NCBI GenBank assembly: GCA_018857735.1
Contig: JABMCL010000332.1
Span: forward strand, 80,001 to 144,000
DNA: 64,000 bases
DNA from: Alviniconcha marisindica
Lineage: Eukaryota > Mollusca > Gastropoda > Provannidae
Direction of reading: 5' to 3'
In this document: positions 24,850-50,321 of the stretch, piece by piece
Layout of the letters: each line of letters starts with the position of its first letter
Numbering within the stretch: the first letter of the stretch is position 1
Position numbers and translations under genes: made by a program
Notes under the pieces: model-generated
The model's database searches: none
Seen by the model: only the letters and a program-made list of their open reading frames with translations
What the model was told of the DNA's origin: nothing

Positions 24850-24915
24850 CTCACCACTCAAGCAACCCAAACCCTTGTATGCTCATACAAGGGTTTGGGT
24901 TGCTTGAGTGGTGAG
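24850..24915. repeat. Perfect 32-bp palindrome with 2-base loop
   Basis: 24850-24881 (CTCACCACTCAAGCAACCCA and onward) is exactly the reverse complement of 24884-24915, separated by CT. One arm is native L2 coding sequence; the other is an inserted inverted copy that interrupts the L2 frame before the SRLDYC block. Confidence 0.97.
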
Positions 24916-25799
24916 AAGGTGTCGTATGGAACTGATATGCCTGATTTGTATGTATGCGGCTTTACACGTGTTGCTTATGTGTTGAGACATGCTGAGATTC
25001 GAGTCCAGGGTCACACCGAGGTTTTTAACAGACGACACAAATGGGACATCGGCGTCTCCGATGTGAATGACACACGGCAAAGGACTGTGGACAGACATTC
25101 TATTTGAAAGTATGATCATGGTTTCAGTTTTGTTGTCATTTAGTTGAAGTTTGTTTGCGGTCATCCAAGACTTGACATCTGTAGTGCAGTTCTGGAGAGT
25201 TTCTATCGACTGGTGAATTGCGTCTAGTGTACTAATCTTGTAGAGTTGGTTGTCATCGCGAAAGCATGGTGATTGACTGCGTGCTTGCTTACTAGGTTAA
25301 AGAGAGGTTGGGTGTAGAGTATGAAAAGCACAGGGCCCAGTAAAGCACAGAGAATGTCTCTCATCGCTGCCCATCTTAATGCAGGAGTCATTCTGGAGGT
25401 GAAAGTGTAGCGATAGGTATATAATATACCTCTCCTCCCACCTCCATACCCCCCGTTCCTGATAAGTCTTATGATTTCTGTGGACGTTTAAGCACCATAT
25501 TTACTGTTTACTATTTGAGTGCGCTGACAGCGTCGGTGGACAGCTGCGCCGCGAGAGTTAAAGAGTGCCCCTTCAATGGCTTGACCATTTCTGGCCGGCA
25601 CCGAGTCTGGAGGAGGGTGCCGCAAAGCGATGCTCGGACTGAATGTGCCGGCAATGTCAATGAGATAAAACTATGGCGGCTCCGGCAGGTTTTTAGATGT
25701 CCCTCCGGTTGTTGATTCTTACACTGACACACATAGGGCCTGGATTACCCCGAAAATTCGATTCCCATATAATGTTATGTTTTGTTCTAATATATAGCT

Positions 25800-25871
25800 T
25801 TCTTTTGAACCTTTTAGCCTATGTGTTTGGATCTTGTTTTAGAACGCTAGCACTGAGTCATTCTTGTTTCA
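25800..25871 (+). repeat. Dispersed repeat fragment
   Basis: GAACCTTTTAGCC, TTTGGATCTTGTTTTAGAAC and GCTAGCA match the copy at 4970-5035. Confidence 0.6.
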
Positions 25872-26049
25872 GATTAAAAAATAAAATCAAATCATAATTT
25901 GCGTTGCATTATTTAATGAGGTCCCCATAAAGCGTTGTTAAAATGAATTCACTGAACTCATTTTGCTGCCGAATTGACTGACCATACCTGTCGCACCCAG
26001 ACCCGGCAGGTGACTTGTTCATACATGTCCGGCCGTCACTAATTCAGTG

Positions 26050-26500
26050 CAGTCACACACTGACCGGGCCACAGCAACAAAACAAAAATAAAAAATAAAA
26101 TAAATAAGAAATAAAAATAAATAAATTATCAGTAAACAAAGAAACGAAAGAAATAAAAACTACTGAGAGAGAAAAAAGAAAAAGAAGAAAAAGATGTTGC
26201 CGTCTCAGTCGATTCTGGAACGATTTTTCATTGTTTGCGGCATCATGAGCGGCTAGTGAAAAAACAAAACAAAAAAACGACTGTATTTGTACGATTGTAC
26301 TGCCATTTGAGCAGAAATCGGGGGAGGGGTGGGGGATGGGGAACAACAAACTGTCGATGCTGAGCGACAGTTTTCGCCGGGAAGCTCAGTTGTGCGGAAC
26401 GGTGCGCGATAGAAGGCCGATGTCCTAAACCGATATGGGCCATGGGTTCCGTCACTGACTTCCGCGGTAGGCCTTCTGGTCAATTTTTGGTCGTCACTGA
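26050..26500. other. AT-rich non-genic interval
   Basis: Begins with AAATAAA-type runs (26080-26185). No exon recognised. Confidence 0.4.
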
Positions 26501-26513
26501 TGCATGATTTCGA

Positions 26514-26945
26514 ACTCCGAGCATCGCTTTCCGGCACCTTCCTCCAAACCGCCTCTGCCAGACTGGTTACGCCACTGAAGGGGCACTCTTTATCTCCGCG
26601 CAGCTGTCCACCTCCGAAAGGTTTGGAAGCGATATAGCGCCCAAGCACCGACGTAGCATGAGACGCATCCGCCTCGGGTAAAAAAAGAAAAGAAAAGAAA
26701 AGTTCCGTCTCGATTCAGACGGTTTTGGTTTTATTTGTGCCGGCGTAAGCAGCGTGGTTAGTTATAAAAGACACGTCTGAGTTGTCTTTACAAACTTACT
26801 GCCGTTTGAGCATCATCAAAAAACTTCGTTAGCTGACAGTTTTTCGAGACCTATGTACGTACGCCATAGGTCTCGAAAAACTGTCAGGTAACGAACACCT
26901 ATGGCAGTGGTTGGAGAAAGGATGTCGTAAACCAGTGCTTGGAGT
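26514..26945 (-). mobile_element. MITE with imperfect inverted ends (copy 3), minus strand
   Basis: The reverse complement aligns over its length with 9450-9888, including the AATCGAGACGGAA and GGACAGCTGCGCGGAGATAAA landmarks. It begins ACTCCAAGCACTGG and ends GATGCTCGGAGT. It carries an extra foldback (26825-26895) not present in copy 1. Confidence 0.8.
26825..26895. repeat. Foldback hairpin, 31-bp arms, inside a MITE
   Basis: 26825-26855 pairs with 26865-26895 with a single mismatch (TAGC versus GGTA centre) around a 9-base loop TACGTACGC, which is itself palindromic in TACGTA. One arm corresponds to normal MITE sequence; the other is an inverted duplicate. Confidence 0.9.
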
Positions 26946-26959
26946 TTGGCACGATTTTC

Positions 26960-27900
26960 TTGCCCTAATATGACGGTCGAGATTATCGCAAACGTCGCGG
27001 AAACTTCAATCAGTCACATGACTGTCAGCTGTTTGCTTTTCAGTTTTGCAATGGATATGAGAGCTGATTTTGAATCACCACAGAAAAGAAAATTAAACTG
27101 CTAGCTGTATATTGCAATGAAATTTAATGCCATTAATATTGCATGTATATCTTCGATGAGAATATGCCGGAGAAATCTTTCCCCAAGTAAAAACGACTTC
27201 ATTACTTTTAAATCAGGAATGACGAATTCTGCTCCAGAATGGAAAAGAAACAACAACAATAAAAGAAAAGAAAAAAGAAGAAGCGATTTTTGTTGTTGAT
27301 TTGGATAGTTTTTATTTAAATGTTCTTTTACTTCTATAACTAGAATGCTTGCAGTTTCATTTTTCTTAGAACAGTATAATCAGTAATAATTTTGGTATTT
27401 ATGTGTTCCCACTGTGGCGCATCTGCGGTGATGTTGGTAGAACTGGAATAAATATAATATCTGTTACATTTGTTAATCAAATCGTCCATATAATTTCTGA
27501 TTGTCACTCTTTAGGGATAATCTCTATTTGAATCTTTTTTTCTTTCTTTTTTAATAAAAATAAAAATAAAAATAAATCTTCTGTTAGCGATGGTGACTAC
27601 ATGGCTTCTGATGACGTCACACTTGAAACCGACGCTATATTATTCCTGCTTTTGCATAAGATTTGATTGTACATGATTTGTATGCACAGGAACACGGGCC
27701 AATAGCTAAATTAATTGCTTTACTATCATTGCTTGAAATTTCTTTAGGAGTGTCGGTGTTTGGAGCGGGAAAATATACCTCTTGACCGTAGATCAGTTTC
27801 GATCTGACTAAAGATATAGATCTGATACAGATGTAGTAGCGTGTTTGTGTCCTGACTTGACTGCAAATGAGAAGGATATATAGTTTATGAAGTAAAGAAT
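26960..27900. other. AT-rich interval without recognised gene
   Basis: No exon or element identified. An AAATAAAAATAAA-like run lies near 27555-27580. A few minus- and plus-strand frames exist but lack splice signals or family motifs. Confidence 0.4.
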
Positions 27901-27925
27901 TTAATACATTGTTAGTATCATATCT

Positions 27926-28012
27926 AGGGGTACTGGTATTGGATTTTGTTGGGTACCATCTCATTGTGGTCTGTTGGAATAAAAGATCAGATATATTAGC
28001 TAAGGGGGGTCA
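27926..28012 (+). pseudogene. RNase H fragment of a non-LTR retrotransposon
   Basis: The translation GFCWVPSHCGLL, followed after a one-base frame change by NKRSDILAKGG, matches the conserved end of RNase H domains in Jockey/I-group retrotransposons (W-V-P-S-H-C-G then N-x-R-x-D-x-L-A-K). Upstream domains are not recognisable. A dead remnant. Confidence 0.55.
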
Positions 28013-28016
28013 GTGG

Positions 28017-28074
28017 AGGGGGGGGGGGGGGAGGGGGGGGAGGGGGGGGGAGGGGGGGGGAGGAGGAGGGGGGG
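28017..28074. repeat. Poly-G tract with single A interruptions
   Basis: Five or more G-runs of seven or longer separated by A. It could form G-quadruplex structures, and is also prone to assembly error. Confidence 0.9.
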
Positions 28075-28512
28075 ACCTTGAAACGGCGACTTTCTTGTTC
28101 ACGGTATTTAGCAAGAGTACAACCTGAGCTTAGTTATAAAATTCTGCGGGAATACTAAATATTCACAGAAAGTCACAGTGACACACATTTACTATAACCA
28201 CATACTACCTGAGTGTCCTATTACCAGTTATTTAAGAAAAATGGGTATGACTTTAATACTTGTAACAATGATGTAAGAGATCTGTATAATACTCATCTGC
28301 ATTGTTAATCTGATTGCTCATCAGTAGTCCTGTGAGTAACTTGCTCATCATTAGTTTCTTCTTCTAGTGTCTAATGTCTCCTCAGTGGCTGTGAACAGCC
28401 GTTTGAAACATTGATTGATCATTCCTGGATTAGCTGAATCACTGATTTACTTCGACGTTATTTTTCAGCCGTGTGTATGTGTCAGTGTCAATGTGTCATG
28501 TGTGTGTGTAGC

Positions 28513-28857
<345 letters not shown>

Positions 28858-28859
28858 TC

Positions 28860-29680
28860 AAGGTTTGTTTCAGTTTTGTTTTTTTGTATTATTATTCAGT
28901 ATCAGTCAATTATACATCGCTGTATCAATGGTTTAATTTAAACAAGTATTGTGAGGACAGTCTGCGGGTGTCACGCGGGTAAACGGAAGATAATCGGAAA
29001 AATACTGCCGCTGAACTCGACGTCTGGAAATTGATCTACGGCTTCAGTCGGCGCCGCCGCCATGCCGCGGCTGCGCAAGGTGATCTGCCGGAGCGGCTTA
29101 CTCCATTGTCACAGTGCCGCCGGGATTTCAACTATCGGCGAAAAATTAATTCAGTTGGTACTAAAATTTGACATTGTGTTTGGTTTGTTGTTTCAACTGT
29201 TATTATAATATAAATTCTAACTGACCGTTACTTTATATTATATTACTGTTCTTCAGTGCTACGATAACTTTACTAATAATTATCAGCGATGACTGAGGAA
29301 ACCGTGTTTGCGGCTATAGCATGTTGAGTCGGCAATTGTCAGCCTTATCACTCAGACTGACTTAGTGATCTTCCTCTTGTTTATATATTACCCCCCCCCC
29401 CTCCCCTTACGTGCACGGAAAATATTCACACACACCAAATTCTGTTGTTTTTATTCCACAAAAGTCGTTTTTTAAACACTGAGGACTCCCATCGCAATCC
29501 ACCCCTTCGTTCCCTCCCATCAAACGCAAACACCCGCGCACTTTTCACTTCTCACACTTCATTGGTTCATATCACCCCTTCGTCACTTCCGTTTCCTTCG
29601 GCAAGCCCGTCTTAGCTCTTCCAATGTGCTTTGTGTACGAATGTTCGCGCGGAATTAGAGCTTTAGGGGTGTAAGTGCCG
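28860..29680 (+). promoter_or_regulatory. Probable SUZ12 promoter and 5' UTR region
   Basis: The interval between the TG tract and the SUZ12 start holds a CpG-rich patch at 29035-29125 (GGCGCCGCCGCCATGCCGCG). It also has an ETS-like CACTTCCG at 29584, 100 bases before the start codon. Both are usual in housekeeping promoters. The ATG at 29062 opens only a 48-codon frame and is either chance or a small upstream frame. The transcription start is not determinable by eye. Confidence 0.4.
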
Positions 29681-29682
29681 AA

Positions 29683-42400
<12,718 letters not shown>

Positions 42401-43588
42401 AGATCCTTGGATAGTAGCAGTAGTAACAGTATAGGTATCTGAACCAATCCTTCAGAATCAGAACCGAAGCAGTTTATTGGTAGAATAAATTCAGTGTAAT
42501 CTGTGTATACAAAAACTCTTAATTCAGTCAGACCTCTGGTAATGCTGGATGTTGGCTCTGTAAACACTTGAATATGATAAATAGTGCAATGACAGTATGA
42601 GCACCTACCATGCAGAGATATTTTTTGTCTTTGAGCCACTTGTTAGAATTGTGGAAAAACACTTTCAAGATCAAGGTTTGGAGGCTCTTGGATGGTTACA
42701 TAGTGCCCCCCACCCCCACCCCCCGCAGAAGGAAAAGCAAACTACAGTATACATAGCTGGTATTCCCCAGAAGTCTTTGTGGTGGCGTAAGATGAAAAAT
42801 TCTGTTTAATTTGGTTTTGTGAAGGTTTGCTCAGTTTGAATGTTCACTATTTAGGCCAGACATCTTCAAGGTTATGTGTTAAGATGGCAGTCAAAGCTGT
42901 TTTGACTTCACTTGGACAGAAAGAATGCTGTGCATAGTGGACTAACCTTCACATGGATTATAGAAGTTTCCTTCCTTTTAAATGGATGTGGTGATTGCGG
43001 CAATAATAACACTGCGTTTTGCATGTGACTTTTTCTACGCAGTCATTTGTTGTAATTTGTAATGACACAAACCTGTGATCTCATTCACAAGCAGGAACTG
43101 TGCATAAAAATGCCTTTGTCACTGGCATTTTTATCAGTAACTACAGTCACCGCAGCCTTTGTGTGCACAGCAAATTCATCTGTGAGCAATGACCTGTGAG
43201 ACCATCTCCCATCTAACCTGCCATTAAAAACCAATGACTTACCATCTGATCTGCTCATTGGCTGTTTGGTCATCATACGCAATAATCTCAGGAATATTTT
43301 TTATAATGCTGACAGAAGGCCAAAGGTAAGCAGGACTGAACATCTTACACATCAGAGTCTGTTGAAAATGTATTCCCTTGCTCTGATCATTTGTTCATTG
43401 CATTTTGAGCTGGTGATGCATGTGTTTGATAGTCAGGGAGGAGAGATGGGGAGTTGAAGGCTTAATACTCTTGACAGATGTGAAAGATGGAGAAAAAGGT
43501 GGACCTCTGTTAAGAGGTTTATGATTCTGTTTGTTTTGAAATAGACAGCTGTGAAACAGGTAGTAAGAATGGTGATTCAAGATTGTCC

Positions 43589-43780
43589 CCCCTGCTCCCC
43601 TCCCAATACCCACCATCTTTGCCCTCACCTCCTACCCCCCCCCCCCCCCCCCCACATGTCCTCCCTGCCCTACTACCCCCCCAGGAACCACCATCACTGC
43701 CATCACCTAACCCCCAACCCCACAATCCCCTCCCAGTACCCACCATCATCGCCATCACCTCCTAACCCCCAACTACCTGT
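43589..43780. repeat. C-rich tract
   Basis: CCC-rich sequence with CACCATCA(C/T)TGCCATCACC sub-repeats and a run of about 20 cytosines near 43636-43655. Proline-rich frames here are artefacts. Confidence 0.85.
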
Positions 43781-46033
43781 TTCTGCTTGATTGTCCTAAA
43801 GACCAGGACAGAAATGAGGAATCAGTCTGATTATTTGCACAATAAATGAAACTAGGAATGTTTATAAGTAACATTCTGCAGTTCCAGAATCAAAATAATG
43901 TTGGCTTTGTGGGGGTGGGGTGATTTTTTTTGGATTTTTTAAAGTGCTCATATGGCTGTGTTGGATGGGGTGGTGGTGGGGGTGAGTTTATTATTGAAAA
44001 AAAGAAAAATGCTCATAAGGCTGCATTGTTAATTAATTATGACTGGTTGATTAGTTGTGATCAACTTAAACCATGGAGTGTGGGTGAATCACCCTCCAGT
44101 TGAAGACCAGCTGTCATTTGAAAAAATTCTGCAGTGGTTCCATGTAATGGGTTCCACTTTCTGTCGCAGTTTGCTGTGGCAGGCTTCACTCCCATTACAA
44201 ATATATATCTGTTGCTAGCAGTGTTCACCAGTGCAGCTTTTCATCACACCCATGCCAGTCGTTCCACATGCAAGAAGTGAAAAGAGTCGATACAAATGAA
44301 CTTTCTGAGCTCAAAGCTGGCTTTTCTTTGATGCTAACTGTTCAGCAAAGCAGCATGAGAAATTCAGGAAGCCATTTATGCCTTACTATACTCTTTCTGA
44401 AGACTTCCCTGAATATCCAATGCAGACTGAAGCATGGCTCTTAGTTCAGACCCAAACTTTGGCTGTGAAACTGAGCTTTTTGTTTTGTTTTGCACTCATT
44501 AATTTTCTTTATATGTATCAGTGATATTTTGATGTAGACTTATGTTTGGACTTTCTGCCATCCTTGTGGCTGTCTCTGGACAGGGTATCATGGATAAAAT
44601 AAGATCAGGTACCCTCCATTAGTAACCCACTGCCATCAAATGTTTTTGCTTCTCTTTTAAGCGTGGGCTATGTCAGAATATAGCTTTGCATGCTTCCCCT
44701 GCTGCCTGATTTCTGCCATCTGATCCGTTTAACTTAATTTATCCCAGTCCTCTTCAAACAAACAAGGATGTGTGTCTTGAACAGTGAATCAGATTTTTAC
44801 CCATGGTTCAGTGAAGGGTATTTTTGCCCTGACTGCCCCTTGCAGCTGACTGTGTTGAACAGTAACTAACAAGTATCTAACCACCACACAGCTGACAATA
44901 CAATGTATTGAATACAGCTTTGGTGGTGGCAGATTTCATGGGCTGTAAGTGCTGTCCTCCGTTTTGATTGCTTGATTTGATTAGTTTGACTTTGAGGGAT
45001 TTTTACTTGGAACTGTGCAGTTGGAGAATTTTGTTAGGGGATTGGTTTGTACAGTTTGCCTGTGTTTGTCAACTTGTTGATGGTTAAGCAAACAAATGAA
45101 CAAAACGAAAGCTGAGGTGTATGTCCATTATGGGCATTGAGTTTGTTGTCCTATGAATACGTCTTCTGATGCTTTCTTTGTTTTTAATTTTCATTTAATT
45201 TGCCTATATTTAAAAAACAACAACTCAAAAGGTGGATTTATCAACTATCTTCTCAATATGACTTCATTGTCCAAGTAATTAACAGCTTCTGCCATTGGTT
45301 ATTTGCTTTGTGAAGTGAAATGCAGAATGTTCTGCTCAAGTTTAAGCACATGTTTCATACTGGCATCCATTTCTGATTTTTTTTTTTTTTTTTTTTATCT
45401 GTGTTGCACCTTGATGTTTGGAAAATGAAAATTCCCCCCAGTTTTGTTTTATGCACCTGAGCAGCAACTTCTCACAACAGTTACGAGACAGAATGGTTTG
45501 AGTCTCATCTAATGATGGCTATTTGGAAGAATGTCACTTTGTAATTTTCCTTTTGTGTCTGTTCAAAGACATAATCGGTAAGTTGTGAGTAAGTCTGGTG
45601 CAGAGTGCCGTACTGACCCTCAAGGTTAGCTGCTTTTTTTGTTGTCCATCTCAATGCAAGCACCTTGACTGATGGTGAGAAACCAACAGTTCAAAATTTG
45701 GGTGGTTAAAATACATGATTCCATGTTGACTTAAGCTCTGATATACCTGTATAATAGATTAATATACAGTTGAAAACAAAATGTAATATACAATTGAAAA
45801 CAGAATGTTCAGCTGCTTGAAATAAATAATCCATGGAGTTCATTCACAAAAAGTGTCCAGCAAGTATGAAAATTCTGTCATCTAACATCTTAATTACTTT
45901 GATTGGCAGCTCAAGAATTTTGAACCTGACCCACATGTTTCACTACCATGTAATATGTCTGCCATGAGCACAGTTGAACCTCACCATAACACTGTGGTTA
46001 GTAAATATAAACAAAACTTGTTCCTACAAGTTA

Positions 46034-46141
46034 GAACCAAATTCATTGCATAGTTTAGGTAAAAAAGACAAAGGATTCAGGCAGAGTGAACCAAATTCGT
46101 TGCATGGTTTAGGTAAAAAAGAAAAAGGATTCAGGTTGAGT
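46034..46141. repeat. Tandem duplication, unit about 54 bp
   Basis: GAACCAAATTCATTGCATAG and onward is repeated at 46088 with minor changes, through AAAGGATTCAGG. Confidence 0.9.
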
Positions 46142-47684
46142 GATGTTGTTGTTGAGTCGTGAGTACTTTTCTATTCAGTGTTGTCATATGTCGAGGGTGA
46201 TTCTATAGTACTGCATGTTGTGGTGCTGCTCAAATACAGTAGCCAGTTGCCATTTGGACACATTGATGGTATTTTTGTTGCTGTTGATGTTGCTAGATGG
46301 TCTCAGTTGGTTTTCTTTGTAGCATTGTTCTGTGATGGTGTCATGTGAGTCTGGTGTCGCTGGTTTATCGGGTCTGTAGCCCTGGTTTGTTTAAGTGATA
46401 GGACCTGTAGTTGGGTTGTGTGATGGTGTTGTGCAGTTCTGTAAATGATGGTTCGTCAAAGTTGCTTTTAGCATCAAAGTTACTCATCAGCAACAGTTTA
46501 TTGTGAAAAAACTGAAAATGTAAGAAAAGTGTGTGTTTGGGACAGTTGAATTATTTGTCTGAACAGAAGCTTGTGTAAAGAGAAGCTAATGAAAGCTTAA
46601 AGTTTACCTGTCGGTGGATTAGAAAAAAAAATTGGTTATATTATATCTTGTTAACCATACAAACAGCAGATCATTTCTTCTCTCTTAATACCTGATGGAA
46701 ATGGAAGGATAAAGGACTTTTGGGGGATGGACAGCTAGGACACAAGAGCCTGAATGTACTGTAATCATAGCAATGAAGTTTTTCACCCACAATGATTCTA
46801 CTTCAGTAGGTACTTGGTGCTTTTTAAAAATGAAATGCCTGTATAAATTTCACTTGCTAGCTTTAGGTGAGTGAACATGCGAATTGAATTTAGATCGTTC
46901 TGTGTTTTTTCCTATTTCAGAACTTTGGGAATTTTGCACTGATTCTGGCATACTGGCAGAGTGCCATTGCACATGAAATTAAGACTGGTTGATTTTGTTG
47001 GTATGAAAGCCTGTAGACTGGCAAATAGGGGGTGAAGGGCTGGCAGATAGGTGTAGTGAAACACAGGCTGATTTCACCACTCAGCTGCTGTGCAAACCTG
47101 TCGAAGGGAAGTTAAATTTATGTTGATGCTGTGTACAGTTAATCCTAATAATAACAGCTATTAAAACGGTGTGGAAGGAAGCACACTTTCCCTTCCATAG
47201 AGTCACAGTCTTGAGTGCTTCAGTGAAGTGTCAAATTGTATACAGTGATGCTGCTGCTAACGTCTTGGATTATCATTGAAAATGGTGGAAGCTTTAAAAA
47301 AAAATAATAATATTATTTTTGATTCATGTAAAGGACTGATTGATATCAACAGTTTCAATGTAAAATCTGATTTAGTATTACTAATTTTCAGCCAGCACTA
47401 AATAATCAGTATGCATCTGCATTCTGATGGAATGCATGTGCCGAGTATTTGTCATCAGATACACATGTGCCGTTTCAAAAGATATTTTACTTCTTATGTC
47501 TGACTACCTCTAAAGGATAGAGTTTACATAACAATTTTTATATGCAGTGGAAATATTTTTAGGCGTGTTCAAATTCCAGTGTGCAGTTACGGTTTTTGAG
47601 GTAAGACAATGAGAAAAATGTGACAGAACACAAGTAAATGGTTATACTTCATTATTTGCTTGAGCCTTTTATTATTAGATCCAA

Positions 47685-47735
47685 ACACAAAAAGGTTCAA
47701 ACGAACGCTTGTTTATTTTAACACGGACACACATT
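47685..47735 (-). repeat. Dispersed repeat fragment, minus strand
   Basis: GATCCAAACACAAAAAGGTT, then CAAACGAACGCTTG and TTTATTTTAACACGGACACA, are the reverse complement of, or match, parts of the copy at 4918-5035. Confidence 0.6.
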
Positions 47736-48235
47736 TTTTATTATTAGATGATGATATTATTATCAGACTTTTATTATTAGAAGGCTACTTGATTGAGGGC
47801 TGCTTGATCTGCTTTGGGGGGGGGGTCATTTACATCTGAATACATGTTCTTTCAAATACATGTTTATTTTTGGATGCCAGTTTGAATGTGAGAATGTAAA
47901 GATATTCACTAGAAATGTCTACCAACATTTCACTTGAGTGTTTGGCTATGTGATGTAAAGGTATGTTTATGTGTGATGTTGAGGAACACTTTGTCTTTTG
48001 CATTGTGGAAGAAAACATACATGCACCATGTGCATGCTGGTACCACCAGCCAATGAAAGTACAGATGTACAATCACACTTCATATTTTACAGCTCCTTAG
48101 CCAGTTACTGTTTGCACAGCAGTTTGAATTTTCACCGTTAGGCTGCATTGTAATGAGTTGTCCTTCATGTATGCTTGAAATGTAACAGCTTTTGCAAAGA
48201 TGGTACTTGTGGTGTGACCTGTTCTGCAGAATGTA

Positions 48236-48241
48236 AATAAA
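48236..48241 (+). terminator. Poly(A) signal, proximal candidate for SUZ12
   Basis: AATAAA in GTAAATAAAGCATTTC, followed by a T-rich stretch. A plausible alternative polyadenylation site. Confidence 0.45.
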
Positions 48242-49095
48242 GCATTTCTTTTCTTCCATTCAAAGAGGAAAACACAAAAGCTTTTGTTTTAAAAGAAAGC
48301 AGTAGATGACATCCCCTCCCACCCCCTATTCCCCTCATAAAAAAATTGTAAAAAGATTTTTTTTATCTGTATAAAATGTATTTTTGTGATATAGCATGGA
48401 ATCAACTGGCTTTGTCACAATCATAACTGCATTCAGCATGGGTAGTTAGATTTGTTACAGAAAAGTATGTCAGTTGGCCTGGTTGGTGTTTGCTGCATTA
48501 CAATTTCTAATGAAAAACATTGCTGAGTGATAGTTGAGTAAAAAGAAGCTTTTTCAACCCCCCCCTCCGACTCTTTTTTTTTTTAACAATAGAAAAATTA
48601 GCAGTGTTTCTTTAGTTTTTTTCTCTCACAATAGTAGCTCTGGATAGTGATATGTCATGTATTTAAGTTCAGAACATGGATTCTGGGAGTGCCTTACGAA
48701 TACTCTGAAAGGTGATAAGAGACAAAGAACTTGGTGGAAATGAAGTTTCATGTACATAAATATGGAATTCTGGTAAAAACAACAACAGCCAGCAAGTCAT
48801 TTCATGTAAAGCATCAGAATTGTTTTTCTTCAACTGCCTAAGCCTGATTCATCCCCGATTTTTACTAATTACAGTGATGTTGATTTGCTGATGGACTTTA
48901 GGAATTGACCAAATTGTTGTAAATTCTGTTGTCTGTCACTTGAAAATATTCCAGTTTGGGAGATTGTGATGTCTAGGTGTGCATGTTTAACAACTTGTGT
49001 AAGATTACTGTATCAGATCTGAAATGTTGCATTACTGCAGAATGTGTGGTTGGCATTATTTTGTTTTTATTATGTCAGAATGCACGAATGAGAAA

Positions 49096-49105
49096 AATAA
49101 ATAAA
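49096..49105 (+). terminator. Poly(A) signal, distal candidate for SUZ12
   Basis: Two overlapping AATAAA hexamers (AATAAATAAATG) followed by the GT-rich TGTTGAATGTGTTTG, the classical downstream element. Confidence 0.6.
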
Positions 49106-49119
49106 TGTTGAATGTGTTT

Positions 49120-50270
49120 GCTCGGTATCTCTTTGTTTTTGATTTTTACAGATACATTTGAATACGGAATTGTGTCATTTATTCTCTAGCTGCAGGTGTA
49201 CAGCATAATGCATAATGGGGAGGGGGGAGGGATCAGCAAGATTAGCCAAAAATATGTTCTCACTCAAATAAACAATCTCAGCAATCATGCAGCCAGCCAC
49301 ATATCTGAGAACAAAGCAGCCATATTGTGCATGCAAATGTTTGCTTGTGACATTATCAGAGTGTGACAGATCCATCATGGTAGCTCTAAATTTTCATAAT
49401 TATCACTGATTACTGTGTCTGATTTGAACTAAAAATGATATGATGTGAGTATTTTGCAAAGCAACATTAAATAGTGGTGTTTATGCCACAGATCCATTTA
49501 CTGTAACTTGTGAGCAGACCTTACCTCATCATATATTCATTTAGGCTATTTACTGGCCCAGTGGGTCATTTCATTGTATAACTGCACACATGCCATTTAC
49601 CTTCAGATCATTTCTGGTTGATTTCCAGGGGCTTTTTCAACTTGTATTCACAAACTGTGTGTGCATGCACACACACTCACACACATATGTATTTGCACAT
49701 ACACAGAGATGCATGTTGACATGTATAATAATGTGTATGTACTTGCGTACATACATGTGGGTGCTCGTGCCTGTACACACACACACATACACACACACAC
49801 ACACACAAATGTCTGCTCAAATGGAAGTTGGTATGTGCCACTATACTGAAAATCTTGCAAAATCTCAGAAAGCGCCAGACTGTACATTCATGTCAAATTC
49901 GAGTGCATGTTTTGTTTCTGTTAAGAAAAGAAAAAAGAGAGAGAGAGAAAAAGGGGCATTTCAGGTCCGATCACTGACAGGTTCAACAGGATACCATACA
50001 GTAGTCCACCACCCCATGGAATCGTGCGTTCTAAGGGAGGTAACCATTATAAAAGCTCTAATTTTCAAATCATACCAACTTAATTCCCCTGTAACGGGTC
50101 TGGTGCCGGCACAGTTTGTGACAAATTTACTCACGGCCGGGCAGATATGCAATATTCAAATGATATCGCCATTTCGTGTATTCGTTCATAAATGCTTTCT
50201 TCTAGGTTTCCTGCATGTGGTCATATTTCAGCACTTTCACTCACCCTAAAAACGGGGTGATCGCACTTAC
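49120..50270. other. Interval between SUZ12 and the BMP receptor gene
   Basis: About 1.2 kb with an AC-rich stretch (49660-49806). No exon recognised. The right part should contain the promoter of the receptor gene. Confidence 0.5.
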
Positions 50271-50281
50271 CGGAACAGCTG

Positions 50282-50289
50282 TGACGTCA
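50282..50289 (+). promoter_or_regulatory. Perfect cAMP-response element upstream of the BMP receptor
   Basis: TGACGTCA, the full palindromic CREB/ATF site, 33 bases before the start codon at 50322. It sits in the probable core promoter or 5' UTR. Factor binding is inferred from the motif. Confidence 0.5.
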
Positions 50290-50321
50290 CGAAGATTTGG
50301 GGGTCAATCTTCGCACTAAAG

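Larger units (their letters stand above)
42401..49115 (+). other. SUZ12: SUZ12 3' UTR (inferred)
   Basis: No second gene is recognisable between the SUZ12 stop and 49.1 kb, and the sequence keeps a T-rich, transcript-like character. Two canonical poly(A) signals on the plus strand (48236 and 49096/49100) would close a long 3' UTR of about 5.8 or 6.7 kb. It contains a C-rich tract (43589-43780), a 54-bp tandem duplication (46034-46141) and dispersed repeat pieces near 44675 and 47690. Whether transcripts run this far is inference. Confidence 0.5.

Noticed and set aside
43551..43790. Proline-rich plus-strand and glycine-rich minus-strand frames
   Set aside because: Low-complexity C-rich tract in the presumed SUZ12 3' UTR; no start context or conservation.
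49590..50249. 219-codon plus-strand frame upstream of the BMP receptor
   Set aside because: Contains AC-repeat encoded His-Thr runs and no recognisable domain; likely chance.
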